From positions 1 through 15,448 of the forward strand of contig DZBA01000040.1 of assembly GCA_022729775.1 (NCBI GenBank): a stretch of DNA of 15,448 bases, in the 5' to 3' direction. The notes beneath the pieces were generated by a model. It did not search any database. It was not told where the DNA came from and was given only the letters and a program-made list of their open reading frames with translations. The DNA comes from Anaerolinea thermophila. GTDB taxonomy: Bacteria > Chloroflexota > Anaerolineae > Anaerolineales > Villigracilaceae. Numbering within the stretch: the first letter of the stretch is position 1; each line of letters opens with the position of its first letter. Positions 6,264 through 14,212 of the stretch are shown here, piece after piece. A program made the position numbers and the translations under genes.

Positions 6264-8219
6264 CTATTTTTCACCTGCAAGCGTTTCGAAAATTGGGTCG
6301 TACAAATACGAAATATATTCAGATCCAAAAGTAGAGAGGTGATGAGCATCCACATAAATAGGCGTATCTTCAACAGCGACCAGACACCGTTGTTCGTCAC
6401 ACAACGCCTTCCACGGGTCTATCACCTGCACATCATAATCTGCCTGAACTGAATTGATCACCCAAAAGACTTTCTCATTACGTGACAGATATTGCTCCAA
6501 CGTGGGGGCAATAATCTCATTCACATCCCTCGCGGTACGCTGCGCAATGGACAAAGACGAAGGGACATCATGCCTCACTTCTGGAACTTGAGAGACAATA
6601 ACAACCCGCCGCCCCAACGCAAGCAGCTGCTCCACTGTGCGGGTTAGTCCTCTTTCAAAGAGAATTGCGGTGATGCCGCTTTTCGATGATTCAGACAGCG
6701 TATCCACCAGTTTTATCTTTCCACTTTCTTTATAGCCCACGCCCTCTGCCATATATGCCCACCTGCCAGCCAGAATGACAGTCGTTAATTCAGGGTGCGA
6801 TTCAATATATTCAAGAGTAACATCGTTGAATTCAACGCAATTCGACTTTCGGTTGGCGGTAATCCCCAATAATGGCGCACAAACGGGATTAAATGCAAGC
6901 AACCCGGAAACAGACTTGCCAGACGCTGAAACATCAACACCTGGACCGATGGACGCAGCATGAGAATCGCCCCATAACAAAAAAGACGGTTTTTTTGAAA
7001 CATCACCAATTGGGCAAAACTGTAGATTATTATTGTTATAACGGAAATCACATTCTGTATAAATTTCCTTATCCTCGTAAACTTGATGCTTTGCAAACCT
7101 GATGGGAAGCCCATCCATGAAAAATATAAAGAGACCTATTGCAGCGGTAATTCCCATCACCCCAGCAGCGGACAAAAAAACATGGGGGCGTTTCTGCGGG
7201 ACGCTTGCGCGAAACGGCTGCTCGATTAACTTCCACGACAGCACAGAAATGGCAAGCGTCGCAAACAACAGCGCAACAAGTTCAATCCGCGTTATTTTTT
7301 TTATGGAGTAATAAGTTGCAAATTGTATCAAGGGCCAATGCCAGAGATACAAGGAATAAGAAATCTTGCCAATAAAAACAAGCGGCGGCATAGAAAGCAA
7401 TTTATTGACAAGAATAGCCTCCCCAATTCCGCTGTAAATGATGAACGCAGTCCCAAGCACTGGGATTGCCGCCGCTACGCCCGGAAATGGGGTCTCTGGG
7501 GAATACATAAAAACAGGAATTACGATCATCCCAAGCCCGGTCATACTCAACATATTACGAAGAATGGAGTTGGAAATTGACGAAACAGGATTAAGGGCAA
7601 GAATACTTCCCACCAGCAACTCCCATGCGCGCAGGTGTGGAAGATAAAACGCATCCGAGGGGTTATTTCCTACGACATATATGCTTCCTAAAAAAGATAT
7701 CGCTGCAATGCCAATAAGTATTTGCAAAATTTTCGGCTTGAAATAACGCGCAAGTATCGCCATCAACAATGGAAAGACAATGTAATACTGTTCTTCAACC
7801 GCAAGCGACCATGTATGCAACAAGGGCTTAAGAAGCGCATCTCCTTCAAAATAGCCGGTCTGCATCCAAAAATAAATGTTCGAAAAGAAAAAAGTGGTGG
7901 CAAGCACGCTTTCACTGAAATCTTTGAAAACATAGGCATCATACAAAATAGATGTGGCAACGATGGTAAAAAACAACATTGCAAATAATGCCGGATAAAT
8001 TCGACGAATACGACGCTCATAAAATCTTGCAAGCGAAAATTCATTCTTTTCGATTTCCCGCATGATGATGCCGGTAATAAGATAACCTGAAATCACAAAA
8101 AATACATCCACGCCAATATAGCCGCCGGGGAAGTACCTGCTCACCGCATGATAGGCAAGAACAGACAAGACGGCAACCGCCCGCAACCCGTCAATATCTG
8201 CGCGATAGTTCCACTTCAT
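6264..8219 (-). CDS. Acyltransferase-3 / SGNH fusion (OafA-like O-acetyltransferase), copy 1
   Basis: A 651-residue membrane protein that probably O-acetylates an envelope glycan or polysaccharide. The N-terminal acyltransferase-3 domain has IDGLRAVAVL (9-18), His24, GGYIGVDVFFVISGYLITG (32-50) and RRIRRIYPAL (69-78), with many spans to about residue 370. The C-terminal extracytoplasmic SGNH domain has WGDSH (Ser419) and ends with DAHH (Asp624, His627). Three Cys pairs in the SGNH half are shared with the second copy, suggesting disulfides outside the membrane. The start at 8219 is preferred: AAAAGGA stands 8 nt upstream, while the longer GTG start at 8261 would run 14 residues further into the previous gene without a good ribosome site. 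Transfer of acyl groups from inside to outside is known for the family; the acceptor here is unknown. Confidence 0.93.
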   Translation of the reverse strand: MKWNYRADIDGLRAVAVLSVLAYHAVSRYFPGGYIGVDVFFVISGYLITGIIMREIEKNEFSLARFYERRIRRIYPALFAMLFFTIVATSILYDAYVFKDFSESVLATTFFFSNIYFWMQTGYFEGDALLKPLLHTWSLAVEEQYYIVFPLLMAILARYFKPKILQILIGIAAISFLGSIYVVGNNPSDAFYLPHLRAWELLVGSILALNPVSSISNSILRNMLSMTGLGMIVIPVFMYSPETPFPGVAAAIPVLGTAFIIYSGIGEAILVNKLLSMPPLVFIGKISYSLYLWHWPLIQFATYYSIKKITRIELVALLFATLAISVLSWKLIEQPFRASVPQKRPHVFLSAAGVMGITAAIGLFIFFMDGLPIRFAKHQVYEDKEIYTECDFRYNNNNLQFCPIGDVSKKPSFLLWGDSHAASIGPGVDVSASGKSVSGLLAFNPVCAPLLGITANRKSNCVEFNDVTLEYIESHPELTTVILAGRWAYMAEGVGYKESGKIKLVDTLSESSKSGITAILFERGLTRTVEQLLALGRRVVIVSQVPEVRHDVPSSLSIAQRTARDVNEIIAPTLEQYLSRNEKVFWVINSVQADYDVQVIDPWKALCDEQRCLVAVEDTPIYVDAHHLSTFGSEYISYLYDPIFETLAGEK

Positions 8220-8227
8220 GAATACAG

Positions 8228-8234
8228 TCCTTTT
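8228..8234 (-). promoter_or_regulatory. Ribosome binding site deciding the start of acyltransferase copy 1
   Basis: On the minus strand AAAAGGA lies 8 nt before the ATG at 8219. It sits in the 19-nt gap after the dual-specificity phosphatase stop at 8239, which argues against the in-frame GTG at 8261. Confidence 0.65.
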
Positions 8235-8238
8235 GAGA

Positions 8239-8688
8239 TTAATAATATTGCGCCGAGACACGCATTAAATCAAGATAGGATACGTCTTCCCCATAATATT
8301 TGCAAAGTGAAGTCCACACAACTTCCTGCGGCATTGCGTGACGGTGGTATCGCTTGACTTCTTTGAACGAATCAAAAAGGGACAATCCCTCTGCCTCTTT
8401 TAAGGTTGCAATACAAAACGCGGAAGAGCGATTGATACCTGCCGCGCAGGCGATCAAGATTTTGTTTCCCTTTTCCTTTTCTGCAAGCGCAAAGCCAACA
8501 CCCTGTTTGAATTGTTCAGGCAGAATTGGCGACATATCATTTACAGGGACATAAAGCGCGGTAATTCCCGGCAACCTCACCGGCGCCGCAAGCTGCAACA
8601 CTGATCTAATGGATTTCATATCCAGTTGATTTTTATCCTGCGTGTCGCTATAATTTCCAATGTAAAGCCAAGGGCGGATTTCATCCAT
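8239..8688 (-). CDS. Dual-specificity protein phosphatase-like protein with AC(X)5RS active site
   Basis: A 149-residue protein with the small DSP fold. RPWLYIGNYSDTQD (5-18) is the usual opening and VPVNDMSP holds the probable general acid Asp51. The P-loop ACAAGINRSS (80-89) carries the nucleophile Cys81 and phosphate-binding Arg87. The canonical His before the Cys is Ala80, so the signature is ACX5RS rather than HCX5RS. That His tunes the Cys pKa in studied enzymes, so activity may be altered, though the rest of the loop is intact. The gene sits between two paralogous acyltransferase-SGNH genes, 29 nt after one and 19 nt before the other, so it is almost certainly co-expressed with them. 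It could act on protein phospho-residues or on a small phosphorylated molecule; cytoplasmic. Confidence 0.88.
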   Translation of the reverse strand: MDEIRPWLYIGNYSDTQDKNQLDMKSIRSVLQLAAPVRLPGITALYVPVNDMSPILPEQFKQGVGFALAEKEKGNKILIACAAGINRSSAFCIATLKEAEGLSLFDSFKEVKRYHRHAMPQEVVWTSLCKYYGEDVSYLDLMRVSAQYY

Positions 8689-8717
8689 ATCTTTTTTCCA
8701 TTTTCATATTAATTTGC

Positions 8718-10691
8718 TTACTCATTAAACAAGCCTTCAAACGCGCCCAGGACATAATACACGCCCAGCGTGGACAAATGGTTGTAATCCCTATATAAGG
8801 GCGGCTGACCTTCGATTGCAACACGGCAGATATTTGCGTCACACAATATTTTCGATGGGTCAATTAACTGTATTTTATAACGCTCAGCCAGATCTTCGAC
8901 AATATCGAATACAACCTGGTTTCTTTCAAGATATTCTTTGTATGTTGGCGCAATGAGAGCGTTAATATCCCTGCTGGTGCGCGCCGCGATCAAATAAGCA
9001 GATGGGACATCAAACCCGACTTCAGGGGTTGGCATGATAAGAATGACATCTCGGTTGAGCGAAATCAAATTTTGTACCGTGCGCTCAAGCCCAGCCTCGA
9101 AAACTTCGATATTTCCGTCGCGCTTGTTAATTTGTATGGTGTCATCCACCAACTCAAAGGAATCGCCCTCCAGTTTATATCCTGTTCCATGTGCAACCCA
9201 GCCCCAACGGGCAGAAAGGATGACAGTTTTCAACTCAGGATGCTCTTGAATATAGGCAAATACTTTATCGTTATATTTCAAACAACCTGGACGGTCAGGA
9301 CGTTCCACGCCCACCAAAGGCGGGCAACTGTTCAAAGACGCCACATACCCGGATGTATTCTTTTCCAGTGCAACCGTGTTGATGGTCGCGGCAAACATGT
9401 GCGCGTGAGAATCTCCCCATAATAAAAATTGCGGCGGGATAGTTGTATCTCCAACTTGGCATAAGTTTGATGTCTTGGTAAATTTGGCACGCTTGATACA
9501 TTTATCCCACTTTTCCCATTCCACATCGGACATTGAAATCAGAGAAAGCGATTGCTGGTCAAACCTTTGGGGCGCGCCGTCAGTGATGTAAATCGCCGCG
9601 CTGACAGCAAAAGCCACCGCCATCACGCTGCCAGCAAGCGCAAAAATTTTTGGACGCGAAAAATAAATATTGGTTCGAAATGGGGTTTCGATAAATTTCC
9701 ACGACAAAACCGCCAATGCAAAAGAAACCGCAATCCAAATCACTTTATCAGCGCTTGTTGCGGGCGTGATGATATACAGTTTCCCAAAGACGATGATGAC
9801 CCAATGCCAGAGATATAGCGAATATGAAATTTTTCCAATAAAGACAAAAACGGGCGTTTGCAAAAAATTTCCAACAAGGGATTTTCCGCCCATTCCGCTG
9901 TAAAGAATCAAAGCCGCGCCCATCGTGGGGAGCAGCGCGCTCGTGCCGGGAAACAAAGTCGCGTGTGTGTATAGGCTGACGCTCGACGCAATCATAAAGA
10001 TTCCTGCAAGAGAAAGCGCGTGGCGGATGTTGTGATTTGTGGGAATCGGCAGGATGTTCACAGCCAGCAAACTTCCTATGAGCAATTCCCAGGCGCGCAA
10101 GTGAGCAAAATAAAACGCGGCAGTAACATCTGCCTTTATATAATAAACGCTCAAACCAAAAGATAACGCGGCAAGCATTATCAAAATCGGCTTGAGCCAC
10201 GTCCGCGCAAAACGCATGACCAGCCAAATCAACAAGGGAAGCACAATGTAAAACTGCTCTTCCACAGCCAGCGACCAGGTATGAAGCATGGGCTTTAACG
10301 TGGACGGCGCGTCAAAGTAGCCGGATTGATACCAAAACAAAATATTGGAAGCAAACACAATCGTCGCCATTGCGCTTTTTCCAGTTTCCTTGAAATTATA
10401 TGGGGTGTATAAAATAGCAGAAACCAAAAAGACAAATGCAATCACCGCATACAAGGCGGGATAGATGCGCCTAATGCGCCGCTCATAAAATTTCAAAATC
10501 GAAAATTCGTTGGCTTCGATTTCGCGGACAATAATCCCCGTAATTAAATATCCCGATATAACAAAGAAAACATCCACCCCAACATAACCGCCCGAAAAAA
10601 ACGCAATATCAGTGTGATAAAAAAGAACAGCCAACACCGCAACCGCCCGCAGCCCGTCAATATCGGGACGATAATTTTTTTTCAAATCCAT
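8718..10691 (-). CDS. Acyltransferase-3 / SGNH fusion (OafA-like O-acetyltransferase), copy 2
   Basis: A 657-residue paralog of the protein at 6264-8219 with the same order of domains. The AT3 part shows IDGLRAVAVLAVLFYH (11-26, His26), GGYVGVDVFFVISGYLITG (34-52) and RRIRRIYPAL (71-80). The SGNH part shows WGDSH (Ser428) and DYNH near the end (Asp635, His638). The extracytoplasmic half keeps the same Cys pairs as copy 1, for example CDANIC here and CDEQRC there. The N-terminal halves look more alike than the SGNH halves, as expected if the two copies have diverged in acceptor. Its ATG at 10691 directly follows the TAG of rarA, so translation is probably coupled to rarA. It likely modifies an envelope polysaccharide; the substrate is unknown. 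Confidence 0.93.
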   Translation of the reverse strand: MDLKKNYRPDIDGLRAVAVLAVLFYHTDIAFFSGGYVGVDVFFVISGYLITGIIVREIEANEFSILKFYERRIRRIYPALYAVIAFVFLVSAILYTPYNFKETGKSAMATIVFASNILFWYQSGYFDAPSTLKPMLHTWSLAVEEQFYIVLPLLIWLVMRFARTWLKPILIMLAALSFGLSVYYIKADVTAAFYFAHLRAWELLIGSLLAVNILPIPTNHNIRHALSLAGIFMIASSVSLYTHATLFPGTSALLPTMGAALILYSGMGGKSLVGNFLQTPVFVFIGKISYSLYLWHWVIIVFGKLYIITPATSADKVIWIAVSFALAVLSWKFIETPFRTNIYFSRPKIFALAGSVMAVAFAVSAAIYITDGAPQRFDQQSLSLISMSDVEWEKWDKCIKRAKFTKTSNLCQVGDTTIPPQFLLWGDSHAHMFAATINTVALEKNTSGYVASLNSCPPLVGVERPDRPGCLKYNDKVFAYIQEHPELKTVILSARWGWVAHGTGYKLEGDSFELVDDTIQINKRDGNIEVFEAGLERTVQNLISLNRDVILIMPTPEVGFDVPSAYLIAARTSRDINALIAPTYKEYLERNQVVFDIVEDLAERYKIQLIDPSKILCDANICRVAIEGQPPLYRDYNHLSTLGVYYVLGAFEGLFNE

Positions 10692-12098
10692 CTATTTGAT
10701 TTTCCTCTTCATTTCGACAATTTGTTCTTCGCTCATATCGGGGATAATTTGAGTCTTTTCGATATTCAACGCTTTGCGCTGCGCCTCGCGCCATTTTTCG
10801 AGTCGGGCAGCCACTTGCGCTTCGTAGCCTTCCTGCGACGGCGAATAGAAATACGTTCCCAACAAGCGCTTGGGTAAATATTGCTGCGGAACAAAATGTC
10901 CTTCGCTGTCATGCGGGTACACATAATCTTTTCCGTGACCCATCGCGGCGGCGTCGCGGTTGCCATCCATCAGGTGACGCGGCACGGAGACTTGTCCCTC
11001 TTCTTCGATTTTTTTCATCGCCTTGAAATATGAACTCACCGTGTTTGATTTTGGCGCGGTGGCGAGATAAATCGTCGCCTCGGCAATGGGATAAATCCCT
11101 TCGGGCAAGCCGATGAAGTCAAACGCGCGCGCGGCGGATTCCGCAACGACGAGTCCCATTGGGTCGGCGATGCCAATATCTTCGCCCGCGAGGATGATCA
11201 AGCGGCGGATGATAAAGCGCGGATCTTCGCCCGCGTAGATCATCTTTGCCAGCCAATATAATGCCGCGTCGGGGTCGCTGCCGCGCACCGATTTAATGAA
11301 CGCGCTGATCGTGTCGTAATGCGCGTCGCCATCCTTGTCATATAAAACCGCGCGGCGTTGAATCGATTCCTGCGCGACATCGAGCGTGATGTGAATGCTG
11401 CCATCCACGTCAGGAGATGTTGACTCCACTGCCAACTCCAGCGCGTTGAGCGCGTTACGCGCGTCGCCCGAAGCGACTTCAATCAAATGATTCCGCGCGT
11501 CTTCATCGAAGAGAATTTTCTTATTTCCATATCCGCGTTCCGTGTCGGACAATGCGCGGTCGAGCAGAATTCCCGTTTCGGTTTGATTCAAATTGCGGAG
11601 TTGAAAAACGCGCGAGCGCGAAATCAACGCCTTGATGACTTCAAAGTACGGGTTCTCTGTCGTTGCGCCAATTAACGTAAACGTGCCATTCTCGACATGC
11701 GGAAGCAGCGCGTCCTGCTGCGCCTTGTTCCAGCGGTGGACTTCATCCACGAAAAGGATCGTGCGCTCGTTGTGCAGCCTGCGGCGTTCGAGCGATTCGT
11801 CAATGATGACGCGCAAGTCTGCTTTGCCTGAAAGGATTGCGGAAATGGTGGTGAAGTGACTCTTGGTGCTGTTGGCGATGACTTGCGCGAGCGTGGTCTT
11901 GCCCGTGCCGGGCGGTCCCCACAAAATGATGGATGAAAAAAGTTTGTCGGCTTTGATGGCGCGTTGTAACAGTTTGCCTTCGCCGACGATGTGTTCCTGC
12001 CCGATGTATTCCTCCAGCGCGCGTGGACGCATCCGCGCGGCAAGCGGGGCTTCGGTCTTCATTCGTTCATTCATGGCGTGGTCGAAGAGGTCGGTCAT
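10692..12098 (-). CDS. rarA: RarA/MgsA-type AAA+ ATPase (replication-associated recombination protein A)
   Basis: A 468-residue AAA+ clamp-loader-like ATPase of the RarA/MgsA/WRNIP1 family, which acts at stalled replication forks. Visible parts are the N-terminal PLAARMRPRALEEYIGQEH (18-36), Walker A GPPGTGKT (61-68), Walker B ILFVDE (114-119), the sensor-1 region ATTENP (145-150) and GDARNALNALE (sensor-2 area). The C-terminal tetramerisation region contains SVRGSDPDAALYWLA, PRHLMDGN and HDSEGHFVPQQYLP, all typical of the family. Length is normal. No Shine-Dalgarno sequence precedes the ATG. Instead TATAAT ends 6 nt upstream, so the message may be leaderless. It is the first gene of a six-gene minus-strand block and its stop touches the next ATG. 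Confidence 0.96.
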   Translation of the reverse strand: MTDLFDHAMNERMKTEAPLAARMRPRALEEYIGQEHIVGEGKLLQRAIKADKLFSSIILWGPPGTGKTTLAQVIANSTKSHFTTISAILSGKADLRVIIDESLERRRLHNERTILFVDEVHRWNKAQQDALLPHVENGTFTLIGATTENPYFEVIKALISRSRVFQLRNLNQTETGILLDRALSDTERGYGNKKILFDEDARNHLIEVASGDARNALNALELAVESTSPDVDGSIHITLDVAQESIQRRAVLYDKDGDAHYDTISAFIKSVRGSDPDAALYWLAKMIYAGEDPRFIIRRLIILAGEDIGIADPMGLVVAESAARAFDFIGLPEGIYPIAEATIYLATAPKSNTVSSYFKAMKKIEEEGQVSVPRHLMDGNRDAAAMGHGKDYVYPHDSEGHFVPQQYLPKRLLGTYFYSPSQEGYEAQVAARLEKWREAQRKALNIEKTQIIPDMSEEQIVEMKRKIK

Positions 12099-12104
12099 GC
12101 CGTG

Positions 12105-12110
12105 ATTATA
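12105..12110 (-). promoter_or_regulatory. -10 element for a probably leaderless rarA transcript
   Basis: On the minus strand GGGTATAAT is followed by CACGGC and then the rarA ATG at 12098. Transcription would begin at about the first base of the start codon, and no ribosome site is present between. A -35 hexamer 17 nt upstream is poor, and that region falls inside the palindrome at 12118-12167. Confidence 0.55.
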
Positions 12111-12117
12111 CCCATCA

Positions 12118-12167
12118 CGGTCTCAAATTGCGCTCTTTTAGAAGCGGGAAAGCGCAATTTGAGACCG
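12118..12167. repeat. Perfect 17-bp inverted repeat upstream of rarA
   Basis: Arms CGGTCTCAAATTGCGCT at 12118-12134 and its exact reverse complement at 12151-12167 surround a 16-nt centre. No T tract follows, so it is not a typical terminator. It lies 7 nt upstream of the rarA -10 element and covers the -35 region, so it could be an operator or cruciform. Alternatively it may be a small palindromic dispersed repeat. Confidence 0.8.
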
Positions 12168-12197
12168 AGGCTAATTATCTAAGCGAATCTCTTTTAT

Positions 12198-12220
12198 CGT
12201 GTACTTCTATATCGTACACG
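12198..12220. repeat. Short inverted repeat CGTGTAC / GTACACG
   Basis: Perfect 7-bp arms at 12198-12204 and 12214-12220 with a 9-nt centre, in the gap upstream of rarA. Size and symmetry fit a regulator binding site, but nothing identifies the regulator, and chance is possible. Confidence 0.35.
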
Positions 12221-12301
12221 CTCTGTTGTGCCTTCGGAAATTCCAGATTAACAAGCAAAGCGGCTCTTCCGTAATTATCGAGAAAGAGACCCTTCGGCCG
12301 C

Positions 12302-12334
12302 AAAAAAACGATCCCTCAGAACCTGCGAAGGGAT
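12302..12334 (-). terminator. Probable intrinsic terminator after the membrane sulfatase-fold gene
   Basis: Read on the minus strand: ATCCCT, a 12-nt loop, AGGGAT, then CG and seven T residues. The stem is short (6 bp) but the T tract is strong, and it lies about 65-95 nt past the stop of the gene at 12398. An 8-bp outer pair (12257-12264 with 12340-12347) could enclose it. A second pairing (12326-12332 with 12290-12296) would compete with the stem. Confidence 0.5.
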
Positions 12335-12351
12335 GACAAGCCGCTTTTCAT

Positions 12352-12378
12352 ATCCTTCGTGACCGTTGTGTCCTTTGT
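12352..12378. repeat. Three degenerate 9-bp tandem units
   Basis: ATCCTTCGT, GACCGTTGT and GTCCTTTGT follow each other, consensus GTCCTTTGT (ACAAAGGAC on the other strand). Together with the neighbouring CATCCCTTCG/TGAGGGATC stretch this looks like the decayed short-period repeats found between genes in several environmental bacterial lineages. The 12099-12397 gap holds no gene that I can support. Confidence 0.5.
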
Positions 12379-12397
12379 GTAGAGGAGCCGAAATTCT

Positions 12398-14203
12398 TTA
12401 TGGAAACAGCCCAAGCATCTCCTTCCGTATTGCCTCTGGCGGGCGCATAGTTGACGGCACGCACGGCGCAGTATGCCCTGCAACATCGCCGGACTGCCAC
12501 TCATTGGTTTTCAAATCCAGCGAGTACCATTTTTGACATTCGATTGCATTGACAACCCGAAATTGAAAATATGGGGATTCCCCTCGCTCCGCCTCTGGCG
12601 AAGATTGAAACGAAAATACCAACCTATGCGCATCTACCGGCGATAAGAGAGAGTCGCCCTCCATCCACTCGGGCTGTGGGATCTTCATATAATCTAAAAC
12701 CGTCGGAACGATGTCAATATTTTGAGTGTTTGCCGTAATCCTCCCAACATGCGCGCCATTTGGAAAGCGCATCACCAGCGGAATCTTTTTATTGATTGCC
12801 CACTTCACTTCATGGTCTGTGTAGACGATAAAAATAGTATTATCAATCTGTCCACTTTTTCTTAGCGCGCCCAGCACGCGCTCGACATATTGGTCATATT
12901 GCAAAATGGCATCATCCATAAAATCAACATCCCAGTTTGCATTTTGAATTTTGCCTGCTGAAAAAACCCGCTTCCGAACGACAAACAGCCCGCCATGCGT
13001 ACCCATCAAGTGCGCGTGGATAAAAAACGGGCTTTCATTTTTTTCTATGATTTTGAGAATATCCCTGACCTTTTGCGTATCTGAAATATCATCCGCCTCA
13101 TAATTGTTTTCCGTACTGGTCAATGGTTTTTCCATATCGCGGATATAAAAAACATGCAAAATGCGCTCACCAAGCCGCCCGGTCATTTCGTCTACAAAAT
13201 AATTTGCATTGTCATTGAAAAAATACGCGCGCAGCGTATCGAGAAAACCGCTATGCGTGGGAACTCCGTTTATCACATCGAAACCAGAGCGCATATTCCA
13301 TTTATCGCCGTTGACTTGTATGGTATTACCCCATTGAATGGTAGTGTAGCCTTCGGCATTAAGAATATTCACAATATGTTGATACGAGTCCTCGGCATGT
13401 AGAATATCCGGCGGAACCAAAACATGAGTTGAAGTAGGCAGCTTCCCGGTCAACGAGGATAAAGTAGAGCCGATCGTGCAGCATGCGTTTGTAAAGTGAT
13501 TTTCCGCTACTAATGAAGTTGCAGCGAGCTCATCAATAATGGGCGTGGTATTTCGGGAATATCCGTAAAGCGACATGTGGGCAGCGCTCAAACCATCTGT
13601 CCCCAAAATAATAATGTTTGGCTTTTGAACGCCGCTCAAATTAGAACTGACGCTGGCGCGAGAAGTCGAGATGTTTTGTAAATGGTCAATCGCCAAGAAT
13701 GTCGCGGAAGTTGTTAATAAAATTACGGCAATTACAAATAATTGACGGGGCATCTTCGCCGGATTAGCAGGATAAATGAACTGCAAAAATTCACGATAAA
13801 AATAATAAAGGAGATAACACAAAAAAACAACGTAGAATAACCGCGTCGGGTTTGTAGACGAAACGACTCCAAAACCGAAGACAGTATATGTAAAATTATC
13901 CAACAGCATCAAACCCAAGGCAGCAGATACAAGGACCGGGGCAAACAAATCAAGTCGCGGATGAAAGCCGGTGAATCTTTGCAATAAAAAGTCCGCGCCT
14001 GCCAAAATCCCAAAAAACATAAAAACCAACAAGGATACAAACAAACCCGATTGAAACAGAATATTTATTTTTTCAGTCAGGCTCAAGAAATCCATAAAGG
14101 AAGGTTTGGTGACAAAAAACACCCATTCCATAAAGACATAAAAATATGCCGCAAAAATAGCTGCGGCAAAATTGGGGATTTGTTTTTGAAAAAGTTTTTT
14201 CAT
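12398..14203 (-). CDS. Membrane-anchored sulfatase-fold (LtaS-like architecture) enzyme
   Basis: A 601-residue protein. About five N-terminal spans (near residues 11-31, 48-69, 86-110, 121-140, 153-172) are followed by an extracytoplasmic alkaline-phosphatase/sulfatase fold from about residue 195. Metal-site signatures are IILGTDGL (Asp203), HLMGTHGG (His403) and YTDHE (Asp463/His464); the usual DHG is DHE here. The nucleophile segment reads TIGSTLSSLTG (243-253), so Thr243 replaces the formylglycine Cys, although two Cys stand just before it (241-242). This layout resembles LtaS and phosphoethanolamine transferases, so transfer or hydrolysis of a phospho-group on an envelope lipid or glycan is likelier than sulfate removal. 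The ATG at 14203 is preferred over a TTG at 14209; neither has a clear ribosome site, and the start lies 9 nt after the preceding stop, suggesting coupling. Confidence 0.85.
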   Translation of the reverse strand: MKKLFQKQIPNFAAAIFAAYFYVFMEWVFFVTKPSFMDFLSLTEKINILFQSGLFVSLLVFMFFGILAGADFLLQRFTGFHPRLDLFAPVLVSAALGLMLLDNFTYTVFGFGVVSSTNPTRLFYVVFLCYLLYYFYREFLQFIYPANPAKMPRQLFVIAVILLTTSATFLAIDHLQNISTSRASVSSNLSGVQKPNIIILGTDGLSAAHMSLYGYSRNTTPIIDELAATSLVAENHFTNACCTIGSTLSSLTGKLPTSTHVLVPPDILHAEDSYQHIVNILNAEGYTTIQWGNTIQVNGDKWNMRSGFDVINGVPTHSGFLDTLRAYFFNDNANYFVDEMTGRLGERILHVFYIRDMEKPLTSTENNYEADDISDTQKVRDILKIIEKNESPFFIHAHLMGTHGGLFVVRKRVFSAGKIQNANWDVDFMDDAILQYDQYVERVLGALRKSGQIDNTIFIVYTDHEVKWAINKKIPLVMRFPNGAHVGRITANTQNIDIVPTVLDYMKIPQPEWMEGDSLLSPVDAHRLVFSFQSSPEAERGESPYFQFRVVNAIECQKWYSLDLKTNEWQSGDVAGHTAPCVPSTMRPPEAIRKEMLGLFP

Positions 14204-14212
14204 GCGCAAATT

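Noticed and set aside
8219..8261. Longer GTG start for acyltransferase copy 1
   Set aside because: It would overlap the phosphatase gene by 23 nt and lacks a ribosome site, while the ATG at 8219 has AAAAGGA at 8 nt and begins right before the conserved domain.
9748..10227. 159-residue minus-strand open frame
   Set aside because: Frame-shifted shadow within acyltransferase copy 2. Cys/His/Arg-rich low-quality translation without a family.
12118..12167. Palindrome upstream of rarA as a terminator
   Set aside because: No T tract on either strand after the arms. The 12302-12334 hairpin with seven T residues is a better terminator for the gene at 12398.
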